From Paracoccus sp. R12_2 (GTDB taxonomy: Bacteria > Pseudomonadota > Alphaproteobacteria > Rhodobacterales > Rhodobacteraceae), in NCBI RefSeq assembly GCF_017744015.1, contig NZ_JAGHRA010000005.1:124001-188000 (forward strand): a DNA stretch of 64,000 nt. Reading direction: 5' to 3'. Below the pieces are notes generated by a model that did not search any database, had not been told where the DNA came from, and saw nothing but the letters and a program-made list of their open reading frames with translations. Shown one piece after another: positions 28,276 to 37,288 of this stretch. Each line of letters begins with the position of its first letter. The first letter of the stretch is position 1. The translations under genes were made by a program, and so were the position numbers.

Positions 28276-29262
28276 ATGACGTATGACGCATCCGCACAGC
28301 AGGACGGGCCAGCCATGACAGAAGACAAATCGGGACGCACATTCTGGGCCCGGTTGGCCTCGTGGGGACCGTATCACGCGTTGATGCGGCTGACGACGGC
28401 TTCACCCCGGCGCCAGTTCCTGATCCTTGCGGTGTTTCCCATCCTCTGGGTACTGAGCCAGCATCTTGGCCCGATGCTGCAGATGCTGCGGGTGTCGCTG
28501 ACGGATGCCTATCCGGTCGCGCCCGGCGTCGAGCAGCATTTCACGCTGGACAACTATGGCCGCTTCTTTGGGGACAGCATCTTCTGGATGCCGTTCTTCC
28601 GCACCCTGATCTTTGCCGGTGTGTTCACCTTCTGCACGCTGATCATCACCTATCCGGTCGCGTATTTTCTGGCGCGGCATGTCAGCCGCAAGAACCAGAT
28701 GCTGCTGCTTCTGCTGCTGCTGATCCCGTTCTGGGTCGGCGAGATCGTGCGCACCTACGCGATCATGATCTTGCTGGGCAATACCGGGGCGGTGAACCTG
28801 GCGCTGAAGACGCTGGGTCTGATCGATCGGCCGATCCCCTTCATGTATACCAGCTTTTCGATGGGCGTCGGCATCGTGTACCTGACCGCGCTTTACATGC
28901 TGCTGCCGCTGTATTCATCGCTGGAGAAGCTGCCCAAAAGCATGAACGAGGCCGCCGCCGATCTGGGCGCGGGCGCCTGGACCCGGTTCCGTCGCGTGTC
29001 GCTGCCGCTGACCATCGAGGGGATTTCGTCGGGCTGCACGCTGGTGTTTCTGATCTCGACAGGGTTCTACGCGACGCCGGTCCTTCTGGGCGGGCCGTCC
29101 ACCACGGTCTTTGCCGAAACCATCGCAGGCTTCTTCCATGTGGCGGGCGATGAATGGCCCACCGGTGCGGCGTTTGCCACGATCATGTTCGCGGCCGCGC
29201 TGGCAATCACGGCGACGTTCCAGAAGCTGATGAACGCGCTGCGCAAGGGAGACAAGAAATGA
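28276..29262 (+). CDS. ABC transporter permease, PotB/PotH-like
   Basis: A 328-residue inner-membrane subunit with about six helices; the ATPase-contacting EAA loop is NEAAADLGAGAWTRFRRVSLP. The ATG at 28276 is chosen; a TTG at 28261 and an ATG at 28315 are in frame and possible, because no site is strong. It pairs with the next permease (4-bp overlap) and the ATPase at 30066 to form the importer. Confidence 0.9.
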   Translation: MTYDASAQQDGPAMTEDKSGRTFWARLASWGPYHALMRLTTASPRRQFLILAVFPILWVLSQHLGPMLQMLRVSLTDAYPVAPGVEQHFTLDNYGRFFGDSIFWMPFFRTLIFAGVFTFCTLIITYPVAYFLARHVSRKNQMLLLLLLLIPFWVGEIVRTYAIMILLGNTGAVNLALKTLGLIDRPIPFMYTSFSMGVGIVYLTALYMLLPLYSSLEKLPKSMNEAAADLGAGAWTRFRRVSLPLTIEGISSGCTLVFLISTGFYATPVLLGGPSTTVFAETIAGFFHVAGDEWPTGAAFATIMFAAALAITATFQKLMNALRKGDKK

Positions 29263-30062
29263 ACGACCGCCCCGAAGTTTTCCGCGGCAACCGGATCTTC
29301 CTTGCCTGCATCTACTGGGCTTTCGTCCTTTATGTCTTCGTGCCGCTGATCCTGATGGTGCTGATGGGCTTCAAGGACAGCAATTTCATCGGTTTCCCAA
29401 TCAAGTCCTGGACGTTGGACTGGTACACCGGTGTCTTTGCCGATGCCGAAGTGCTGTCGACCTTCGGCTATTCGGTAGCCATCGCGGTGCTGTCGACGCT
29501 GATTTCGATCTTCGTCGGCGCGTGGATCGCAGTGCTTCTGGAAGGGCGCAAGTTCTGGGGCCGCACATTGCTGTTCGGCTTGGCGGTCCTGCCGGCGCTG
29601 GTGCCGGGCATCATCTCGGCGATCGCCTTTCGCATCTACGCCCGCTGGCTGGGAATCGAGCCCGGCATGGGCGCGATCGTCTGGGCGCATGCGGTGCATA
29701 ATGTTCCCTTCGTGGTGCTGGTGGTGATGGCGCGGCTGTCGACACTGCCCAGAAGTCAGATCGAGGCAGCGCGCGACTTGGGCGCCGACCCGCTGATCTC
29801 TTTCATCCGCGTCACGCTGCCCTATCTGGTGCCCGCGATCCTTGGCGCCTCTATCTTCTGCCTGCTTCTGTCTTTCGACGATTTCGTGCGCTCTTTCTTC
29901 CTGGGCGGCTACGAACCCACGCTGCCGGTGCTGATCTTTGCCAAGCTTCGTTCCGGGATGAGCCCCGAGATCAACGCCATCGCGACCGTCGCGCTGTTCC
30001 TGACCGCCGCCATCGGCATCTGGGCAGAGCGCTTCACCCGCCGCATGAACAAGGAAAACTGA
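29259..30062 (+). CDS. ABC transporter permease, PotC/PotI-like
   Basis: A 267-residue second permease of the importer, with EAA loop IEAARDLGADPLISFIRVTLP and about six helices. The ATG at 29259 follows AAGGGAG and overlaps the upstream stop codon. A longer frame upstream is only the shadow of the preceding gene. Confidence 0.92.
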   Translation: MNDRPEVFRGNRIFLACIYWAFVLYVFVPLILMVLMGFKDSNFIGFPIKSWTLDWYTGVFADAEVLSTFGYSVAIAVLSTLISIFVGAWIAVLLEGRKFWGRTLLFGLAVLPALVPGIISAIAFRIYARWLGIEPGMGAIVWAHAVHNVPFVVLVVMARLSTLPRSQIEAARDLGADPLISFIRVTLPYLVPAILGASIFCLLLSFDDFVRSFFLGGYEPTLPVLIFAKLRSGMSPEINAIATVALFLTAAIGIWAERFTRRMNKEN

Positions 30063-30065
30063 GCC

Positions 30066-31151
30066 ATGACCGACCAGACGACACCGCTTGTCCGCATCGA
30101 GGGGCTGTCCAAGCATTTCGGCGAAACCGTTGCGCTAAACGATCTGACGCTGGACATCGCGCGGGGCGAGTTCGTCACTTTCCTTGGCCCCTCGGGGTGC
30201 GGCAAGTCCACCACGCTGCGCATTCTGGGCGGGTTCGAGCGTCCGACGACCGGGCGGGTGATCCTTGATGGCGTGGACGTGACCAAACAACCGCCCGAAA
30301 AGCGCCATGTGAACATGGTGTTTCAGGACTATGCACTTTTCCCGCACATGACCGTCGCGCAGAATGTCGCCTTCGGGTTGGAACTGAAGGGCATGCGGAA
30401 ATCAGAGATCCAGCGTCGCTCGGCAGAGATCATGTCCTTCCTGGAACTGGAATCCTATGCGACGCGCTATCCGGCGCAGCTTTCGGGTGGGCAGCGGCAG
30501 CGTGTGGCGCTGGCGCGCGCGCTGGCACCTGACCCGGCGCTGCTGTTGCTGGACGAACCTTTGGGCGCGCTGGACGCCAAGCTGCGCGGCCAGGTTCAGC
30601 AAGAGCTGAAATCGATCCAGCGCCGCACCCACAAGACGTTCTTCTTCGTGACGCATGACCAGGAAGAGGCGTTGACCATGTCCGACCGGATCGTGGTGAT
30701 GAACAAGGGCAAGGTCGAGCAGGACGGCACCCCGGAAGAGCTGTATTTTCGCCCTGCCAGCCGTTTCGTGGCCGAATTCATTGGCGAAACCAATCTTCTG
30801 TCTGGCCGGATGCGCGGCAGCGAGGGCGACAAGATCGTCATGGACTGGGAAGGCGCGACCCTGCTTGGCAAGGCGCCCGCAGGTGTGCCTGGCGAGGGCC
30901 AGCCGATCACCGCTTCGGTCAGGCTGGAAAAGCTGGGGTTCAGCGCCGAGCGTCCGCAGACCGCGAATGCGGTGCAAGGGCGCGTGGTGGCCAAAACCTT
31001 CCTGGGCAGCCGTATGGCCATGCAGATCGCTGTCGGCGAGAACGGCGCGCTGCTGAAGGCCTATGTGGACGCCGATACCGGCCAGTCGTTGGGTAGCGAC
31101 CCCGTCTGGATCGGCTGGGAGCCGGACAATATGGCCGTCCTGAACGACTGA
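30066..31151 (+). CDS. ABC transporter ATP-binding protein, PotA-like
   Basis: A 361-residue ATPase of the importer. Walker A is LGPSGCGKSTTL, the signature [15 protein letters not shown], Walker B LLLLDEPLGALD, and the H-loop FFVTHDQEEA. A C-terminal TOBE domain (about 285-355) is present, as in PotA/UgpC. Starts 3 bp after the permease stop. Last gene of the cluster, followed by a strong terminator. Confidence 0.95.
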   Translation: MTDQTTPLVRIEGLSKHFGETVALNDLTLDIARGEFVTFLGPSGCGKSTTLRILGGFERPTTGRVILDGVDVTKQPPEKRHVNMVFQDYALFPHMTVAQNVAFGLELKGMRKSEIQRRSAEIMSFLELESYATRYPAQLSGGQRQRVALARALAPDPALLLLDEPLGALDAKLRGQVQQELKSIQRRTHKTFFFVTHDQEEALTMSDRIVVMNKGKVEQDGTPEELYFRPASRFVAEFIGETNLLSGRMRGSEGDKIVMDWEGATLLGKAPAGVPGEGQPITASVRLEKLGFSAERPQTANAVQGRVVAKTFLGSRMAMQIAVGENGALLKAYVDADTGQSLGSDPVWIGWEPDNMAVLND

Positions 31152-31162
31152 CCCGGACCTGC

Positions 31163-31187
31163 CGCCCGCGTCGTCCAGACGCGGGCG
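31163..31187 (+). terminator. GC-rich terminator hairpin after the PotA-like gene
   Basis: A perfect 10-bp stem, CGCCCGCGTC/GACGCGGGCG, with loop GTCCA, 11 bp after the stop codon; the flanking GC and GC bases can extend it imperfectly. No long T-run follows, but the position at the end of a long operon supports termination. Confidence 0.6.
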
Positions 31188-31200
31188 TGCGGCCTTCTGG

Positions 31201-31447
31201 CATATCGTCAAGAATTTCAGAACGTGGCCGCGAACCTGATCGCGCCGACCTTTTCCTCGCAGGTTGATGTCCCGATCGCAACGCGGGTCAGATCGTTAGT
31301 CCACGATGCCGTGCGCGTGCAGATAGCCCGTTGTTTCGCGGTGGTGATGACCTCGCGTTGCAGGATCACGGCGGCTTTGCGCTTGTGACGCGGGCGCGCG
31401 GGGCATTGCAGAAGTCGATGCGCATCTGCTGCCCTCCGCTTTACTTG
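31201..31447. other. Intergenic stretch with possible decayed minus-strand reading frame
   Basis: No intact gene is seen. On the minus strand a GGAGGGCAGCAG-ATG (ATG near 31423) opens MRIDFCNAPRARV, which soon stops. A second frame continues RHKRKAAVILQREVI, and a third ends in HHRETTGYLHAHGIVD-stop. The change of frame twice in about 130 bp could mean a small gene broken by two frameshifts. I do not recognise the protein, and chance open frames in GC-rich DNA remain possible. Confidence 0.25.
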
Positions 31448-31487
31448 TATGGAAGTATGGCGTAGCTTCTGCGCAAGGGAGAATACC

Positions 31488-32168
31488 GTGGATCAGCCGT
31501 CATTCATCGTTCCGTCCAGTTCGACTGCGCAACAGGTCTATGACTGGTTGCATGATCGCATCCTGCGCGGCGATCTGGCGCCGGGTGCGCGGCTGAGCGA
31601 GACCGAGATTGCCGGTCAGGTCGGCGTCAGCCGCCAGCCCGTGCGCGAGGCCTTCATCCGCCTGACAGCGGCCGGACTGGCCGAGGTTCGACCTCAGCGC
31701 GGCACCTTTATCGGGCGGATTTCCGTGGGCGCCGTGCTGTCGGCGCGATTGATCCGCGAAGCTGTCGAAAGCGATCTGATCAGGATGGTGTCGGCCACCA
31801 CCTCGCCCGCGCTTCTGGCGCAGCTTGATCAGCAGCTTGAAGCGCAGCGAGAGGCCAGCGCGCGCCAGCATGTCGAGGATTTCATTGCGCTGGACGATCA
31901 GTTCCATCGCAGCCTTGCCAAGGCGGCAGGCCACGCGGATGTGTGGGACGTGCTTGAGGGGCTGAAGTCCCAGATGAACCGTCTGCGCTATATCACCGCG
32001 CGGGTCTTCGATCATCAGAAACTGCTGGATCAGCACACCGCCATCGTCGAAGCGCTGCGCGAGGGCCATGCAGATCGCGCGGAACAGGCGATGCGACTGC
32101 ACCTGCGCGAATTGTTGACCGATCTTCCCGAGATCGCGCGCAACAAGCCGGAATTCTTCACGAAATAG
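31488..32168 (+). CDS. GntR-family regulator with FCD domain (UxuR-like role)
   Basis: A 226-residue FadR-subfamily repressor. The winged helix (about 12-75) includes ETEIAGQVGVSRQPVREAF; the FCD ligand domain (about 90-215) has the metal-binding pattern DDQFHR ... HTAIVEALREGHADRAEQAM. GTG start at 31488 after GGGAGA; ATGs at 31449 and 31457 have no good site. It is the first gene before the sugar-acid TRAP and uxu genes, and by analogy with UxuR/ExuR it should respond to a hexuronate intermediate. Confidence 0.9.
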   Translation: MDQPSFIVPSSSTAQQVYDWLHDRILRGDLAPGARLSETEIAGQVGVSRQPVREAFIRLTAAGLAEVRPQRGTFIGRISVGAVLSARLIREAVESDLIRMVSATTSPALLAQLDQQLEAQREASARQHVEDFIALDDQFHRSLAKAAGHADVWDVLEGLKSQMNRLRYITARVFDHQKLLDQHTAIVEALREGHADRAEQAMRLHLRELLTDLPEIARNKPEFFTK

Positions 32169-32191
32169 ACGCTATCACCAGGAGGAGGATG

Positions 32192-33178
32192 ATGATGAAA
32201 CTGAACCGTCGCCATTTCACCGCGCTTGCCGGGGCCAGCCTGCTGGCCGCACCGGCAATCAAGGCCCATGCCGCAGATGTAACGCTGAAACTGGGTCATC
32301 TCGCCAATGAGCAGAACAGCTGGCACAAGGCGTCGATCAGGTTCGGCGAAGAGGTCGCTAAGCTGACCGAAGGTCGGGTCGAGGTGCAGGTCTTTCCGAA
32401 CGAATCCCTGGGCAAAGAGATCGATCTGATCAACGGCATGCAGCTTGGCACCGCCGACATGACGATCACCGGCGAAAGCCTGCAGAACTGGGCGCCGATG
32501 GCGGCGCTGCTGGCCGTGCCCTATGCCTATCTGACGCTGGAACAGATGGATCAGGTCGCGTCGGGCGAGATCGGCGAGCAGATCAAGGCTCAGGTGATGT
32601 CCAATGCGCAGATCCGTCCGCTTGCCTATTTCGCGCGCGGTCCGCGCAATCTGACCTCGAACCGCGAGATCATGACGCCGGACGATCTGAACGGGCTGAA
32701 GCTGCGGGTTCCGAACGTCCCGCTGTTCGTCAAGACGTGGGAAGCCTTGGGTGCCGCACCAACACCGATGGCCTTCAGCGAAGTCTTTACCTCGCTGCAG
32801 AACGGCACCATCGATGCACAGGAAAATCCGCTGGCCCTGATCGATTCCGCGAATTTCAACGAGGTCCAGAAATTCGTGAACAAGACCGAACATGTCCGGT
32901 CCTGGATCTACCTGACCATTTCCGAACTCAGCTGGGGCCGTCTGTCCGAGGCGGATCAGGATGCGGTGATGCAGGCGGCTGCGACCGCACAGCGGTATGA
33001 ACGCGAACTGTTCCTGGCCGACGAAGAGCGGCTGACCCAGGTCCTGCAGGACAAGGGCATGACCTTCGTGGAAAGCGACAAGGCATCCTTCGCCGCATCG
33101 GCCAAGGATGCGGTGCTGGCCAACGTCGCGCCTGAAATCAAGCCGGTGGTCGAACAGCTTTTCGCGTCTCAGGGATGA
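32192..33178 (+). CDS. DctP-family TRAP solute-binding protein for a sugar acid
   Basis: A 328-residue periplasmic receptor. A twin-arginine-like signal (NRRHFTALAGASLLAAPAIK) precedes the mature domain starting AADVTLKLGHLANEQ. A receptor-family Arg lies in GLKLRVPNVPLF, and the typical ENPL follows in GTIDAQENPLALI. Three consecutive ATGs (32189, 32192, 32195) follow AGGAGG; 32192 has the best spacing. The neighbouring uxuA, uxuB and kdgK indicate a hexuronate or hexonate ligand. Confidence 0.92.
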   Translation: MMKLNRRHFTALAGASLLAAPAIKAHAADVTLKLGHLANEQNSWHKASIRFGEEVAKLTEGRVEVQVFPNESLGKEIDLINGMQLGTADMTITGESLQNWAPMAALLAVPYAYLTLEQMDQVASGEIGEQIKAQVMSNAQIRPLAYFARGPRNLTSNREIMTPDDLNGLKLRVPNVPLFVKTWEALGAAPTPMAFSEVFTSLQNGTIDAQENPLALIDSANFNEVQKFVNKTEHVRSWIYLTISELSWGRLSEADQDAVMQAAATAQRYERELFLADEERLTQVLQDKGMTFVESDKASFAASAKDAVLANVAPEIKPVVEQLFASQG

Positions 33179-33179
33179 T

Positions 33180-33215
33180 CTGAACTGCGGTGGCCGACGG
33201 GCCACCGCAGTTCAG
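33180..33215 (+). terminator. Perfect 16-bp stem-loop directly after dctP
   Basis: CTGAACTGCGGTGGCC (33180-33195) and GGCCACCGCAGTTCAG (33200-33215) are exact complements with a 4-nt loop, beginning 2 nt after the stop codon. No T-run follows. The position between receptor and permease suggests mRNA stabilisation or partial termination that keeps receptor in excess. Confidence 0.7.
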
Positions 33216-33250
33216 CCGCCGACAAGAGGGTATCCGGCGAAGGAGATGAC

Positions 33251-33751
33251 ATGACCGCTTTGATCCGTGGAATGCGGGCGCTGTTGCGGGTTGGCACCGG
33301 GCTGTCCTTCATGGTGCTGATCCTTGCCGTCACCGTTCAGGTGGTGGGGCGCAGCTTTGCGACCTCGCCTGTCTGGACCGAGGAACTGACCCGGTTCGCA
33401 CTGCTGTATCTTGCGGGGTTCGGCACCGGGCTGGCCCTGCTGTCGGGCGATCTTGTGAATGTCGACCTGGTCAGCGAAAGCCTGCCGCGTCGCGGGCCGT
33501 GGATCAGCCGGCTGGTTTCGGCGCTGCTGGTGCTGGTCTTCGCCGCGACGCTGGTCGAGCCTGCGCTGCGCTTTACCCGGATCGGCGCGATGCAGACGTC
33601 GCCAGCGATGGGTCTGCCCATGAATTATGCACATGGCAGCATCCTTCTGCTGCTGACGATGCTTGCGCTGGCGGCGGCACTGCGGCTGATCGCGATGCTG
33701 ACGGGTGCGGCTGACGGCCGCCCCGACAACCTGACGGGAGAGATCGAATGA
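33251..33751 (+). CDS. TRAP transporter small permease (DctQ)
   Basis: A 166-residue protein with four membrane helices and the DctQ signature RSFATSPVWTEELTRFALLY. Coupled by ATGA overlap to the large permease gene. Works with the DctP receptor at 32192. Confidence 0.93.
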   Translation: MTALIRGMRALLRVGTGLSFMVLILAVTVQVVGRSFATSPVWTEELTRFALLYLAGFGTGLALLSGDLVNVDLVSESLPRRGPWISRLVSALLVLVFAATLVEPALRFTRIGAMQTSPAMGLPMNYAHGSILLLLTMLALAAALRLIAMLTGAADGRPDNLTGEIE

Positions 33752-35025
33752 GCCTTGCCATCCTTGGCCTGACCTTCGTTTTCGGGCTGGTGATCGGCAT
33801 GCCGGTCGCGGTGACGCTGGGGCTGTCCTCGATGGCCTATCTGCTGTGGCAGGGGATGCCGTTGGTGGTGATCCCGCAGAAGATGTATGCCGGCATGGAC
33901 AGCTTCGTGCTGTTGTGCATTCCCGGCTTCATCCTGGCCGGCAACCTGATGAACGGCGGCGGGATCACCGGGCGCATCATCCGGTTCGCGCAGGCGATGG
34001 TCGGCTGGATCCGGGGCGGGCTGGCGCAGACCAATGTGGCGTCCTCGATGCTGTTCGGCGGCATCTCGGGGACGGCGGTCGCGGATGCGGCGTCGATCGG
34101 CGGAATGATGATACCGGGCATGAAGAAGGCCGGCTATCCTGCTGATTTTTCTGCCGCAGTCACCGCCGCGTCGTCCACGGTGGGACCGATCATTCCACCC
34201 TCCGTGCCGATGATCATTGTCGGGTCGCTTGCGGGAATTTCGGTCGGCAAGATGTTCATTGCGGGCGCGTTGCCGGGATTGCTGCTGGGACTGGCGATGA
34301 TGGTCACCACCTATGTCATCGCAGTGAGGCGCGATTTTCCGCGTCAGGCCTGGCAAGGCTGGGGCGAACTGGGAGCGGCGTTTCTTGGCGCGTTCTGGGC
34401 CTTGGCGATGACCGGGTTGATCGTGGGCGGAATGCTGTCGGGCTATGTCACGCCGACCGAAACGGCGGTAGTCGCCTCGATCTATGCGGTGATCGTGGGC
34501 GCCTTTGTCTATCGCGAATTGCCGTTGGCGCGCGTCCCGACGATCCTGATCGACAGTGCGGTTTCATCCGCCGGCATCCTTGCGCTGGTCGGCACGGCCA
34601 ATGTATTCGGCTGGATTCTGGTCAGTGAACAAATCCCGCAGATGATTGCCGATGCCGTGCTGTCGGTGACCGACAACAAGTTCCTGGTGATCCTGCTGAT
34701 CAACATCGTGCTGCTGATCGTCGGCATGTTCATGGAAACGATCGCGGCGCTGATCATTCTGTTCGTGCCGCTGATGACACTGGCCGAGGGCGTGGGGATC
34801 GAGCCGCTGCATTTTGCCGTCTTCGCGGTCCTGAACCTGATGATCGGACTGACCACGCCGCCGGTCGGTGTCTGCATGTTCGTCTGCGCCAACATCGCGC
34901 GGATCCCTCTGGCACCGGTGATCCGTGCGCTGGTGCCCTATCTTGCAACCAACATCTTCGTGCTGCTGCTGGTCTCCTACATCCCGTGGATCAGCACGTT
35001 CCTGCCTTCTCTGATGGATAAGTGA
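33748..35025 (+). CDS. TRAP transporter large permease (DctM)
   Basis: A 425-residue protein with about 12 helices. Family signatures: FILAGNLMNGGGITGRIIRF, LFGGISGTAVADAASIG, VGPIIPPSVPMIIVGS, and GLTTPPVGVCMFVCANI. It is the transport channel of the sugar-acid TRAP system and lies 1 bp upstream of the Zn-dehydrogenase gene. Confidence 0.95.
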   Translation: MSLAILGLTFVFGLVIGMPVAVTLGLSSMAYLLWQGMPLVVIPQKMYAGMDSFVLLCIPGFILAGNLMNGGGITGRIIRFAQAMVGWIRGGLAQTNVASSMLFGGISGTAVADAASIGGMMIPGMKKAGYPADFSAAVTAASSTVGPIIPPSVPMIIVGSLAGISVGKMFIAGALPGLLLGLAMMVTTYVIAVRRDFPRQAWQGWGELGAAFLGAFWALAMTGLIVGGMLSGYVTPTETAVVASIYAVIVGAFVYRELPLARVPTILIDSAVSSAGILALVGTANVFGWILVSEQIPQMIADAVLSVTDNKFLVILLINIVLLIVGMFMETIAALIILFVPLMTLAEGVGIEPLHFAVFAVLNLMIGLTTPPVGVCMFVCANIARIPLAPVIRALVPYLATNIFVLLLVSYIPWISTFLPSLMDK

Positions 35026-35026
35026 T

Positions 35027-36067
35027 ATGACTGACTTCGCCTGCCGGCTGCATGCCGCCCACGATCTTCGGATCGAGGATCAGCCCGAACCACAGCCCGC
35101 GCCGGGCGATGCCCTGATCCGCGTCCTGCGGGGCGGGATCTGCGGATCTGACCTGCACTATTATCACGACGGTGGCTTTGGGCCGGTCCGCGTTCGCGAA
35201 CCGATGATCCTGGGGCACGAGGCCGCCGGGGTCGTCGAGGCCGCGCCTGCGGGATCGGGACTGCGGACAGGGCAGCTTGTCGCGCTGTGCCCGTCGCGCC
35301 CCTGCGGCGAATGCGAGTTCTGCGCCGCAGGCCAGGACCGGCACTGCCTGAACATGCGGTTCAACGGGTCTGCCATGCGGTTGCCGCATGAGCAGGGCTT
35401 CTTCCGCACCCATATCTCGCACCCGGCGGGGCAATGCATTCCGTTGCGGGACGGCGTGGCGGCCGAGGCCGCGGCGGGCGCCGAGCCGCTGTCGGTCTGC
35501 CTGCACGCGCTGAACATGGCCCCGCCTCTGGAAGGCCAGCGCGTTCTGGTCACCGGCGCGGGCCCGATTGGCGCGATCTGCGTGGCCTTGGCCCGTCTGC
35601 GCGGCGCGGCCGAAATCGTGGTCACGGATGTGCAGGATTTCACGCTGGCGATTGCGCGTCGCATGGGCGCGGACAGGGTGGTGAATGTGGCCGCCGATCC
35701 CGATGTGCTGAACGACTATGCGACCGGAAAGGGGCGTGTCGATGTGGTGCTGGAATGTTCCGCCAATCCGCACGCGATCGCGCAGGCCATCGATGTCACC
35801 CGGCCGCAGGGCACGGTGGTCCAGATCGGCGTGGGTGGCACCATGCCACTGCCCCTGAACCTGATCGTCGGCAAGGAACTGCGCCTGGTCGGCACGCATC
35901 GCTTTGACGCCGAATTCAGTGAGGCGGTGCAAATGATCGGCGAAGGCAGGATCGACCTGTCGCCGATGGTGACGCAGGTGCTGCCGGCCACAGATGCGGT
36001 GCGCGCGTTCGATATGGCCGGAGACCGCAGCAAGGCGGTCAAGGTTCAACTTGATTTCACGGCATAA
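35027..36067 (+). CDS. Zinc-dependent hexonate 5-dehydrogenase (idonate/gulonate type)
   Basis: A 346-residue medium-chain dehydrogenase. Catalytic zinc: GGICGSDLHYYHDGGFG and LGHEAAGVV. Structural zinc cysteines are all present in CPSRPCGECEFCAAGQDRHC. NAD motif: VTGAGPIGAICVALARL. Closest in pattern to L-idonate 5-dehydrogenase and RspB-like L-gulonate dehydrogenases. Position between the TRAP genes and uxuA/uxuB suggests it feeds D-fructuronate or 5-ketogluconate into the pathway. Confidence 0.88.
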   Translation: MTDFACRLHAAHDLRIEDQPEPQPAPGDALIRVLRGGICGSDLHYYHDGGFGPVRVREPMILGHEAAGVVEAAPAGSGLRTGQLVALCPSRPCGECEFCAAGQDRHCLNMRFNGSAMRLPHEQGFFRTHISHPAGQCIPLRDGVAAEAAAGAEPLSVCLHALNMAPPLEGQRVLVTGAGPIGAICVALARLRGAAEIVVTDVQDFTLAIARRMGADRVVNVAADPDVLNDYATGKGRVDVVLECSANPHAIAQAIDVTRPQGTVVQIGVGGTMPLPLNLIVGKELRLVGTHRFDAEFSEAVQMIGEGRIDLSPMVTQVLPATDAVRAFDMAGDRSKAVKVQLDFTA

Positions 36068-36079
36068 CAGGAGGGGCGG

Positions 36080-37288
36080 ATGCGACACACTTGGCGCTGG
36101 TTCGGGCCGCAAGACAGGGTTTCCATCGATGACATGCGCCAGGCCGGCGTGCGGGGGGTGGTGACGGCGCTGCACCAGTTGCCGACCGGCGCTGTCTGGA
36201 CCATGGAACAGATTGCCCGCAGGCAGGACGAGCTGGCAATGATGAAGGACGGCACGCCATCGGGGCTGGCGTGGGAGGTGGTCGAAAGCCTGCCGGTCAG
36301 CGAGGCGATCAAGACCCAGACCGGCGAATGGCGGACCCATGTGGAAAGCTGGATCACCTCGATGCGCAACCTCAAGGCATCCGGCATCGACGTGATCTGC
36401 TACAATTTCATGCCCGTTCTGGACTGGACGCGGACCGATCTGGCGTGGAAGCGCCCGTCCGGGGCGACCTGCATGCGCTTTGACTTCATCGATTTCGCGG
36501 CGTTTGACATCCACATCCTGCAGCGCAGCGGCGCGGCCGAGGACTTTCCCGACGAGATCCGCGACGAGGCCGCACGCCGTTACGCCGAAATGGATGACCC
36601 TCGCCGTGAACAGCTTGCCGGGAACGTGGTTTTCGGCCTGCCCGGCGCTGCCGAACGATTCAGCCTTCAGGATGTCCGCGACCTGCTGAACAGCTATGCG
36701 CCGGTGACGGATGCGGTCCTGCGCAGGAACTTCCACGATTTTCTTGAACTGGTCGTCCCGGTCGCGCAGGAAATCGGCGTGCGGCTGTGCTGTCACCCCG
36801 ACGATCCGCCCTTCGGCCTTCTGGGTCTGCCGCGCGTCATGTCGACCGAGACCGACTATGCGGAACGCATGGCGGCGGTCGATCTGCCGGCCAACGGCAT
36901 TACGCTGTGTTCGGGGTCGCTGGGGGCGCGTCCCGACAACGACCTGCCGGGCATGATGGACCGGCTGGGGGACCGAGTGCATTTCCTGCATCTGCGCAAT
37001 GTCCGGCGCGACGGCGATGATATTCGCGGCAGCTTCTTCGAGGACGAACATCTGGGCGGACAGACCGACATGGTCGCGCTCGTGGCGTCCGTGCTGCGAG
37101 AAGAGGCGCGCAGGCGCCGCGCCGGACGCGCGGATGCGTCGATCCCCATGCGCCCCGACCATGGGCAGGACATTCTTGACGATATCGGCCGCGGCGGACA
37201 GCCGGGTTATCCTGCCATCGGCCGGCTGAAGGGTCTTGCCGAACTGCGCGGGATCGAGGCCGCGCTAAGCCACAAGGGGGCCGCATGA
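36080..37288 (+). CDS. uxuA: D-mannonate dehydratase
   Basis: Converts D-mannonate to 2-keto-3-deoxygluconate. The 402-residue length fits the UxuA family (xylose-isomerase-like TIM barrel). The start RHTWRWFGPQDRVSIDDMRQ and GVVTALHQLPTGAVW are typical. Metal-site regions include VRLCCHPDDPPFGLLGLPR, LCSGSLGARPDND and HFLHLRNVRR. The GGAGGGG site precedes the ATG at 36080; the stop overlaps uxuB by ATGA. Confidence 0.95.
   Translation: MRHTWRWFGPQDRVSIDDMRQAGVRGVVTALHQLPTGAVWTMEQIARRQDELAMMKDGTPSGLAWEVVESLPVSEAIKTQTGEWRTHVESWITSMRNLKASGIDVICYNFMPVLDWTRTDLAWKRPSGATCMRFDFIDFAAFDIHILQRSGAAEDFPDEIRDEAARRYAEMDDPRREQLAGNVVFGLPGAAERFSLQDVRDLLNSYAPVTDAVLRRNFHDFLELVVPVAQEIGVRLCCHPDDPPFGLLGLPRVMSTETDYAERMAAVDLPANGITLCSGSLGARPDNDLPGMMDRLGDRVHFLHLRNVRRDGDDIRGSFFEDEHLGGQTDMVALVASVLREEARRRRAGRADASIPMRPDHGQDILDDIGRGGQPGYPAIGRLKGLAELRGIEAALSHKGAA

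Noticed and set aside
34991-37162. 723-codon minus-strand open frame opposite the Zn-dehydrogenase and uxuA
   Set aside because: Both plus-strand genes carry full family motifs; the antisense product is Arg/His/Gln-rich without motifs.
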